A stretch of 64,000 nt of DNA from Sciurus carolinensis. Its lineage: Eukaryota > Chordata > Mammalia > Rodentia > Sciuridae. The notes under the pieces are model-generated. The model searched no databases and was not told the DNA's origin. It worked only from the letters and a program-made list of their open reading frames with translations. The translations under genes and the position numbers were made by a program. The stretch spans positions 98,394,143-98,458,142 of the forward strand of contig NC_062220.1 in assembly GCF_902686445.1 (NCBI RefSeq), given 5' to 3'. Of the stretch, positions 55,850 through 64,000 are shown piece after piece. How positions within the stretch are numbered: the first letter of the stretch is position 1; every line of letters begins with the position of its first letter.

Positions 55850-57807
55850 TTAGGGTAAATTGCCAGGTGTATCTCTTCCACATAGTAGAACTTCTTGAAT
55901 GGTTCCACTATGAAGAGTATTATCTTGATACTCTTAAAATTAAATGGCATAGAAGTTCCTCCAAATAATTGATATTCCAGATTGAAGTCAGACTTGCAGT
56001 GATATTTTGGCAGGCCTGTGGGTTTAGTCATGGAAATCATTGTACTTCATGTCTTTGCTCTGTGAGCTACCATGGGATCTTTGTTGGACTGGAATCTAAA
56101 AGAATATTGAGTGGTTTAGAAAGCACCTTAGGGCTTTATGACTTTATGATACATCGAACACAACTTTAGGCAGCCAGGATATGGACTAATTGGAAATCAG
56201 CAGTTTAGTATTTAGTGTGACTTACAGTCTTTAGGAATCTAGAATTCTTCATTCTGAACCCTTGACTTGAAGGGAAACACCTGCAGAGACATTCCTGGGG
56301 CCATAGACATGAACCTCACATCAGAACTCATAGAGTGGTGACCAGAATTCACTTATTGGTATTTTTAATTATATTCGCTCCTGTCTATGTATTATCAATC
56401 ATGACATTTAAATATGATAGAATTGAAAAGCTAGATGAACTATTAACTAGAAATTATTCTCTGCAAAATGATTAGGTTCTTAAGTAGTTCTGTGGTGAAG
56501 GGTGTTTGTTAATTTAAGCAAAAGCTGTGTTTCTTTAGTGTATGTGAAAATATCAGTTGCATAAATGATTGAAATGTATGAAGGCTGTATAGAAAATAGT
56601 CATATCCTCTCATTACTTCTTCATAGTGGCATATATGCTTCACCTATGTAAAAGGATGGTGCACAAGACTTTCCTACATCTTTAACAAGAAATACATGTT
56701 AGGAAAAACATGCCAAGACTATGCAAATATGCAGCTTAGTGAGTCACAAGTTTATGCAATTCCACTGCTTAATGATAACTACTATTAGAAGTGTGGTGAA
56801 TACTATAGGAAAAAATCATATTAAAACAATTCACTCTGGACTCTTTCTTGAATTGCTTCCTGAGACATGTATAATCATTTTCTCTTAGTGGTATAATTGG
56901 TCATCATATCATGGCTTTGGATGAAAATTCAACTTTAGAATTCAGTTAAATCATAATGTAAACATTCTCTGTAAGAGAAGTTTCAAAAAGTAATGTCCTG
57001 TCTATTTAGGTGTACAGATTTTATGTTTACATTGTCTAGCACTTGCCCAGGTCCCCTCTCTATACTTCTATGATTCTCTTCCATCATATGCTTACTTGCT
57101 GAATCTCTTCCTTTTTGGAATGTTTCATAGTATAGGTGCTGCTGAAGGGGGAAACTACCCCCATTTTACTTTGGTGTTTGGAGCAGGTGCTTTCAGTCTT
57201 TATCACTGACCACTTCTCAACAACTAACTGAGTTTCTCTGTGAGGTGATAATATGTCCTCACAGGGCGACTGACATGCTATTAAGAAATAAATAGTTTGA
57301 ATGATTGCTTGAGGAAAAAAAGAAAGAACTCCATTAAATTATCAGCAATTCCTCTTACCTGTTAAGTTAATAGTTGGGATTGATCTTGCCACAATTCAGA
57401 CATTTAAATAAAGAATAGTGTGTGGGGGATTTGAATATAAAACAATTTGGTAAAAGTTATGCTAAAATAAAAGATTATTACTAATGCAAGCTTGTTTTTT
57501 TCTGTGAAAATTCCGCATTAGTTTTACAAAGGATTAAGGTAACAGTCATTCTCTTGCAGAAGATGTGTATGTGCTTCACCTGTGTTGTCACTGGATGGCA
57601 CTGTGTGCTTGTGGACTACGAAAGAAATGGGATCTCTTTGGTAGTTAAATATTAATGCTTCCATGTTTCTGGAGAAGGCTTTTAATGATCTTTTGTAAAG
57701 TTTGTAATTGTTACCTGTTGCCAAGTACAGATTAAACTTTATATTGTGTTGTTTTAGTCAGAAAATATTTTATTCTGAATACAATTTTTTCTTCCTATAA
57801 GGTAAAA

Positions 57808-57842
<35 letters not shown>

Positions 57843-57915
57843 ATGTGTTTAATTAATTTCAAGCTTGTTGTTGAATTAACTTTTTCCCATTAATAACCTT
57901 CCTCTATGAACCTCT
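55850..57915. other. Intron with a (GT)n repeat, no gene seen
   Basis: Apart from the microsatellite at 57810-57839, I see nothing with support. The 116-codon antisense frame at 55690-56040 overlaps the MER5-like copy and is not a gene. Confidence 0.4.
57810..57839 (+). repeat. (GT)n microsatellite
   Basis: About 15 uninterrupted units. Confidence 0.95.
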
Positions 57916-57924
57916 AGGGTAGTA

Positions 57925-58165
57925 CTGGGTAAGAGCCTGTACTCTGGAGCCGAGCTACCTAGGTTTAAATTCTCAGTATTTCACTAAGTAGCTGTGGCCC
58001 TTGAGCAAGTCATGCGATAGCTCTATGCTTCAGTTTCCTCATTCCTCAAATGAGAATAATAATGGGGTTTGTCTCCTCATATTAATGAGGATTGAAATGA
58101 GTTAATATATGTAAAATACTTATGGCAATGCCTATGACAATAGTAAGCACTAAATAAATGCTAAT
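57925..58165 (+). mobile_element. MIR SINE, nearly full length
   Basis: 'tgtactctggagccgagcta', 'ccttgagcaagtcatgcgat', 'cttcagtttcctcattcctc', 'aggattgaaatgagttaata' and 'agtaagcactaaataaatgc' give the whole MIR in order. It is the best-preserved MIR of the window. Confidence 0.88.
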
Positions 58166-58169
58166 TTTA

Positions 58170-59909
58170 TTATTTTTTAAATTACTATAACCTTGGTCTT
58201 TCTTTTTTATCCCCTTTCCTTCTGCTCCTCTCTTGCACACTTATAGTGGTATTACATTCCTTAACCTTGCATGTCCTGCTACAGGAGCTTGCTGGTTTTT
58301 GTAGAGATTGATTTTTACCCAAAGCCCTTACTTTTGAAGTCTTGCAACTGTTTAGAATATAGACATAAATTCAGGGTCTTTGCTAAAGTCAAGGGAATAT
58401 GCATGTTAAAATACTTCGATCAAAATTAAATGAAAAATACTGATGACATATTACTTCTTATAAATATCTATGTGTAGCCTATATATCCTTGTTGGTATTT
58501 AGAATAAGCAGAGAACAAAGATGTCTTGAAATTTTAGGAAATACATCTTTTTTGGTAACCTGCAGTGCAAACCTGAGAGGAAAAAGTACTCCAGCTCACC
58601 TTAATCTCTTTCACTAGAGATCTTGAGGTAACTGAGGTCTAGCGGGTCTTTTGCATTAAATTGGTAAAAATCAATGCACTGAAAGAAAGCTTGACAAAAA
58701 TTATTATATTCATGACACATTAGAAGATACAGGTAAAACTCTTTTGTTCTTTTAGTTTTGTTTTTGGTTCTGTCAATAAATTTCTTTTGACTTTAACCAG
58801 ATCATCTGCTGGGCTTTCCCACATACTGACAAGTATGTCCCATGTACATGGAAGAAAGTTGAAAATCAGAGGTAAAATTTCTTTTCATGATAATCAATAA
58901 AACTAGTATTTGGATTCTTATTCTCTCTTTCTTTTTAAAACATGACCCTTTTCTCCCATGTTAACCTCAGAGCATGTTCATGTCCTTTACGCTTTCCCTT
59001 CTTTCTCTTACCAATTGTCTTTCCCTCTCTCTATCCTTTACCCCTCCTCCCTCATTTTCTCCCATTCCCTCTTTCTCTCGCCTTCCTTCCTTCCTGTTTT
59101 TGTTTTCTTGCTCCAGTAAAATTGATGTTATAATTTTTGAGCTAAGGTAGAATTCCCAGTACTTACTATTTCTGAGCATCTTGATGAAAAGTAAAGATTA
59201 GTTACCATGTTAAAGTAGGCCTAAGAATGGAAACAGGTTTAGTGGAAGTAGAGGAGGGAAGATAGATTGTTTAAAAGTGTGCATTGGAGTAGAGATGACT
59301 GACATGTGCTCAAATTACCCATTCTTTAAAGTAGAAGTAATTATTGCTAAAAAAAGTGTTCAGAAATATAAAACCCATTGATGGGAACTGTTTTTGGAAC
59401 TCACATTGGTCTTTGTTCTTTCTCAAATTTTGTACTCTGTATTTTTTCTTGGGACCTTGAAAGTGGTTACTAGAATGCTTTTCTGGCGTGGGTAGGACTA
59501 TGATGTTCATGCCTCCAGGGAAGGGAATGATAAATGAAAGTGCTATTGTCTTTGGAAACACAGACCTATGTATTAGGGAAGTATAAGAAGCAGTTATCTG
59601 TATATGAATCCACTTGATGTAACATGAAAGGGAATTTTTCTGACCACTATCATATCTAGTTTCATGTTCAGACATTCTTATTGATAGAGTCATTTAATCA
59701 GAGGTTTGTTTTATGAAGGGTTTATTTTTTTTCTTTTGCCCATGTTTTCAAGGTTTCCATTAAAGTTTTGAGAATAATGACCACTTTATCCTAGAAATAA
59801 AGATTTTCAATTTTCATGGTTTAAGAGTATACAATTAAATAATGTGCTTGCCTCTTTTTTTTTTTTTTTTTTTTTTTTTGCTGGCTGCTCACTCTTTGAC
59901 TTGAAATCT
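58170..59909. other. Intron with a C/T-rich tract, no gene seen
   Basis: 58985-59098 is almost purely C and T on the plus strand (homopyrimidine, low complexity). There are T-runs near 59857-59879. The 127-codon antisense frame at 59310-59693 has no recognisable family. Confidence 0.45.
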
Positions 59910-59922
59910 ATATTACAGTGTT

Positions 59923-60060
59923 TTTTTTTAAATTTTTTTTTTTTTGTAGTTGTAGGTGGACACAATACCTTTATTTTATTTTTATGTGGTACTTAGGATT
60001 GAACCCAGGGCCCCACACAAGCTAGGTGAGCGCTCTACCATGGAGCTACAACCCCAGTCC
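59923..60060 (-). mobile_element. ID SINE with 13-bp TSD
   Basis: T-rich tail, then 'gtagttgtaggtggacac', 'atgtggtacttaggattgaa', 'gcgctctaccatggagctac' and 'aaccccagtcc'. This longer ID form is familiar from squirrels. ATATTACAGTGTT flanks it at 59910-59922 and 60061-60073. Confidence 0.93.
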
Positions 60061-60446
60061 ATATTACAGTGTTCTTTTGTGCTGAAATAACACAATGGTT
60101 AGAAAAGGGACAATAAGGAATCTAAAGATGGTATTTCAATTTGTCCAACAGTGTTGAATTTAAGCTTGTTCTTTCCTTGCTTTAAATCTCAAGCATCACA
60201 GTGCCTTGTTTTTTTCCTGTGTTATCATCTAAGATTATTTCAGGTAGAGTATGACTATAAAACAGGAGTTGCAGAAATGAATGCTTTAATATGCCTGGTA
60301 GCTAATTAAAATGACTTAACTGAGTCAGATGAAAAACAATGGGAAATAGGATGGGTGTATACCACCATTCTACATAGGATGAATATGTCCTGAGGGGATA
60401 GTTACTACTTATTCTGGTCAACTACTGACATTAAGATTGTGATCCT

Positions 60447-61103
60447 GGATCCAAGATGGCGGACTAGAGTGTGACTGCATCTCCCGTCACTCCAGAACTC
60501 AGGATTCAAGAAGGGGAGGTATTGAGGTATTGAGAGACTTGGACCAACACAGAGCCGCGTGGTGAGTCTCTCCCACCGGGTGAAGCTCTGTCAGGCGGCA
60601 GGCCCCGACAGGGGCAGCTTTTTGGAGCAGGGCAGGGCAGCGAGAAATTCCCCAAGCAGCCCTGCTCCCTCCTGCAGCAGTCACGATCTACAGCCAGCTC
60701 CTTGGAGCAGGCCTGCCCAGTGAGAGCTTTTCGGCACAGAGCCAACCCCAAGCCCCTACCCAGCGGCGGGCCCCAGCCTGCAGGTGGCTTATGGGACCAA
60801 GGCAGGTCAGGGAGAGGCTTTCCCCAGCAGCCTGGCTCCCTCAGGTGGGGGCAGGCCCTGTCTATAGCCAGCTTCTAGGAGCAGGACTGCCCAGTGAGAG
60901 AATTTCCACACAGAACCAACCCCAAGCCCTGGACCCAGTAGTGGGCTAGGGACAGCTTTCTTCCGAAGCACTGCATTATCAAGTTCCTCCAAGACTTCAG
61001 GTTACTGAAGGCTGGGAGGTGATATACTGGAAATCTACAGGGCCACTATAAGCCAATAGAGCAAATCTGCAATATCTCAGAGTCCCACTGATATCTGACC
61101 AAT
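60447..61103 (+). promoter_or_regulatory. L1 5' UTR (type A) with two 174-bp units
   Basis: Starts with a YY1-like CCAAGATGGCGG (60451-60462). A GC-rich block follows in which 'agccagctccttggagcagg' (60692) recurs as 'agccagcttctaggagcagg' (60866), 174 bp on, together with the following 'ctgcccagtgagag' and 'accaaccccaagccc'. The homologous UTR at 1748-2222 has one unit. Confidence 0.75.
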
Positions 61104-62141
61104 ATGAGAAAACAAGGGAAGAAAATGCCCCAAACAAACCTAGATACTATATCAATAAAACCCAATGACAGCACAGCAGAAGAAATGTCAGAAAGGGAGT
61201 TCAGAATGTACATAATTAAAACAATCAGGGAAGCAATGAGGAGATGAAAGAGCAAATTCAGGCATTGAAAGAAGAGATGAAAGAGCAAATGCAGGCATTA
61301 AATGATCGCACCAATCAACAGTTAAAAGAGCAAATACGGGAAGCAAGAGATCATTTCAATAAAGAGTAAGAGGTACTGAAAAAAACAAACAGAAATCCTT
61401 GAAATGAAGGAAACAATAAACCAAGTTAAAAACTCCATAGAAAGCATAACCAATAGGATAGAACTCCTGGAATACAGAACCTCAGACACTGAAGATAAAA
61501 ATTTAATCTTGAAAACAAAATTGACCAAACAGAGAAGAAGGTAAGAAATCATGAACAGAATCTATAAGAATTGTGGGATATCATGAAAAGGCCAAGTTTG
61601 AGAATTATTGGGATTGAGGAAGGCTTAGAGAAACAAACCAAAGGAATGAACAATCTATTCAATGAAATAATATCAGAAAATTTCCCAAATCTGAAGAATG
61701 AAATGGAAAATCAGGTACAAGAGGCTTATAGGACTCCAAATATACAAAATTACAACAGACCCACACCAAGGCACATTATTATGAAAATACCTAACATACA
61801 AAATAAAGACAGAATTTTAAAGGCCGCGAGAGAAAAGAATCAAATTACATTCAGGGGGAAACCAATAAGAATATCAGCAGATTTTTCAATCCAGACCCTA
61901 AAAACTAGAAGGGCCTGGAACAACATTTACCAAGCCCTGAAAGAAAATGGATTCCAACCAAGAATCTTATACCCAGCAAAACTTACTTTCAGATTTGATG
62001 ACGAAATAAAATCTTCCATGATAAACAAAAGCTAAAAGAATTTACAAAAGAAAGCTGGCATTACAGAACATTCTCAGCAAAATATTCCATGCGGAAGAGA
62101 TGAAAAACAACGATGCAAATCAACAACGGGAGGAACTAGCC
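61104..62141 (+). pseudogene. L1 ORF1, frameshifted
   Basis: ATG at 61104 (MRKQGKKMPQTNLDTISIKP). A base is missing near 61231 ('gaagcaatgaggag' against GAAGCTAATGAGGAG at 1610 in antisense), which shifts the coiled-coil region. The coiled coil has two 33-bp units (61243-61308). A second long frame, 61571-62035, covers DIMKRPSLRIIGIEEG to the C-terminal domain and is lost again near 62012. The remaining C-terminus runs to the stop at about 62141. Confidence 0.88.
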
Positions 62142-62191
62142 TAAAGGAATAGCCAAATAAAGGAGAAACCAAATCATGTCAAAAAACAAAA

Positions 62192-64000
62192 ATGAGTCAA
62201 ATGACTGGGAATACAAATCATATCACAATAATAACCCTGAATGTTAATGGCCTGAACTCATCAACCAAAAGACACAGACTGGCAGATTGGATTAAAAAGA
62301 AAAATCCAACAATATGCTGCCTGCAAGAGACTCATCTCATAGAAAGAGATACCCACAGACTAAAGGTGAAAGGATGGGAAAAAACATACCATGCACATGG
62401 ACACAGCAAAAAAGCTGGAGTATCCCATCCTCATTTCAGATAATGTGGACTTCAAGCCAAAACTAGTCAGAAGGGATAAAGAAGGACATTCTATACTGCT
62501 TAAGGGAAGCATAAATCAGCAAGACATAACAATCATAAATATCTATGCCCCAAACATTGGCTCATCCATGTACGTCAAAGAAATCCTTCTCAATTCCAGA
62601 AATCAACTAGATCACAACACAATAATAGTAGGCAATTTTAACACACCTCTCTCACCACTAGATGGATCTTCCAAACAAAAATTGAATAAAGAAACCATAG
62701 ATCTCAATAACACAATCAACAATTTAGACTTAATGGACATATATAGAATATACCATCCAACAAAGAATGAATACACTTCTCAGCAGCACGTGGATCCTTC
62801 TCTGAAATAGACCATATTTTATGCCACAAGCTACTGTTAGCAAATACAAGAAGATAGAGATACTACCTTGTATTCTATCAGATCATAATGGATTGAAATT
62901 AGAAATAAATGACAGAATAAAAAACAGAAACTTCTCCAATACCTGGAGATTAAATAAAACATTATTATATGATAAATGAATAAAAGACGACATAGGAGGG
63001 AATTAAAAAAATTCTTAGAAGTAAACGAGAACAAAGACACATCATATCAAAATCTCTGGGACACTATGAAAGCAGTACTTAGAGGTAGTTTTATTTCATG
63101 GAGCGCATTCAACAAAAGAAGTAAAAATAAAAAAATAAATGACTTAACACTACAGCTCAAAGCCCTAGAAAAAGAAGAACAGAGCAACACCAAAAGTAGT
63201 AGAAGACAGGAAATAGTTAAAATTAGAGCTGAAATCAACAAAATTGAAACAAAAGAAACAATTGAAAAAATTAACAAAATAAAGAGTTGGTTCTTTGAAA
63301 AAATAAACAAAATTGATAAACCCTTAGCCACATGAACAAAGAGAGAGAGAAAACTCAAATTACTAAAATTCAGAATGAACAAGGAAATATCACTACAGAC
63401 ATGAGTGAAATACAAAACATAATTAGAAGCTATTTTGAAAATCTATACTCCAACAAAACAGAAAACCTCAAAGACATCAACAAGTTTTTAGAGACATATG
63501 AATTACCTAAACTGAACCAGGAGGACATACACAACTTAAATAAATCAATTTCAAGCAATGAAATAGAAGAGGTCATCAAAAGCCTACCAACAAAGAAAAG
63601 TCCAGGACCAGATGGGTTCTCAGCCGAGTTCTACAAAACCTTTAAAGAAGAGCTCATTCCAATACTCCTCAAAGTATTCCATGAAATAGAAGAGGAGGGA
63701 ACCTTCCCAAACTCATTCTAAAAAGCTTTCTCTCAGCAAAGGAAACTATCAGAAATGTGAAGAAAGAGCCTACAGAGTGGGAGAAAATCTTTGCCACTCA
63801 TACTTCATATAGAGCATTAATTTCCAGAATCTATAAAGAACTCAAAAAACTCTACACCAAGAATGCAAATAATCCAATCAACAAATGGGCTAAGGAAATG
63901 AACAGACACTTCACAGAAGAAGATGTAGAAGCAATCAACATCTCTAGTAATAAGAGAGATGTTCAACATCTCTAGTAATAAGAGAAATGCAAATCAAAAC
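62192..64000 (+). pseudogene. L1 ORF2, frameshifted and internally deleted
   Basis: Starts MSQMTGNTNHITIITLNVNG at 62192. An extra C near 62428 shifts the frame after AGVS. It continues at 62391-62810 with NIYAPN and a GNFN in place of GDFN (an active-site Asp lost). A 4-bp loss near 62773 ('acacttctcagc' for ACACTTTCTTCTCAGC) breaks it again. The RT fingers ([20 protein letters not shown]) read at 63332-63721. The sequence then jumps to the region after the RT, deleting the catalytic FADD. The last 70 bases contain a repeated 'caacatctctagtaataaga'. Confidence 0.9.

Larger units (their letters stand above)
60447..64000 (+). mobile_element. L1 5' half with internal deletion, runs off window
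   Basis: Plus-strand L1 from the head (GGATCCAAGATGGCGGAC at 60447) through 5' UTR, ORF1 (61104-62141) and ORF2 (from 62192). At about 63721 the RT fingers region jumps straight to the [10 protein letters not shown] region, a loss of roughly 1.6 kb. It is in the same sense as SUGCT. The 3' end lies outside the window. Confidence 0.92.

Noticed and set aside
55690..56040. 116-codon antisense frame
   Set aside because: Overlaps a MER5-like transposon fossil and shows no protein family.
44399..57839. Simple repeats as CRISPR-like or regulatory arrays
   Set aside because: They are plain CA, TA and GT microsatellites without spacers.
59310..59693. 127-codon antisense frame
   Set aside because: No recognisable domain, no matching splice or promoter context, and composition like the surrounding AT-rich intron.
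29531..60060. tRNA-like A and B boxes at 29531, 36483, 46832 and 59923
   Set aside because: They belong to ID SINEs with A-rich tails and, in two cases, target duplications. The rest does not fold as a tRNA cloverleaf by eye.

Overview
The window looks like one stretch of intron in a large vertebrate gene, from a rodent of the squirrel family (Sciuridae). Three things point there. There is a single protein-coding exon with good splice sites. There are dimeric SINEs with a B1 (7SL-derived) half joined to an ID (tRNA-derived) half, plus single ID elements; I know this combination from squirrels and their relatives. There are many L1 (LINE-1) copies of one related lineage, from nearly full length to ancient. 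The species call is inference.

The only host gene part I can support is a 144-bp exon at 42277-42420 (+). It reads as 48 codons of SUGCT (C7orf10), the mitochondrial succinyl-CoA:glutarate CoA-transferase, and contains the Asp that aligns with the family III CoA-transferase catalytic Asp. The 42 kb before it and 21.5 kb after it are then SUGCT introns.

Layout: 1-5565 holds two L1s in tandem on the minus strand, the younger starting inside ORF2 of the older. 5566-9457 is intron with ancient L1 ends. 9458-11166 is a twin-primed (5'-inverted) L1 with 14-bp target-site duplications (TSDs), holding a complete solo LTR of an endogenous retrovirus with its own 6-bp TSD. 11167-16020 is intron with MIRs and a B1-ID SINE in an older L1 end. 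16021-22854 is a 6.8-kb full-length minus-strand L1 with 14-bp TSDs and broken ORFs. 22855-32109 is intron with SINEs, MIRs and old L1 ends. 32110-38369 is a rearranged plus-strand L1 with an inverted ORF2 segment, inserted into an ancient L1 that runs on to about 40770. 40771-46570 contains the exon, SINEs and microsatellites. 46570-49000 is an ancient twin-primed L1. 50021-54060 has three more L1 pieces. 54061-60440 is intron with MER5-like DNA transposon pieces, a MIR and an ID. 60447-64000 is the 5' half of another L1 (+) with internal lesions.

I see no CRISPR array, functional tRNA/rRNA gene, operon or new defence or metabolic system. The more interesting material is retrotransposon biology: three L1 5' UTR types that share only a YY1-like start, monomer-type tandem repeats in those UTRs, telomere-like repeats in L1 3' UTRs, stepwise growth of the ORF1 coiled coil by a 33-bp unit, two twin-priming events, and an internally inverted L1.
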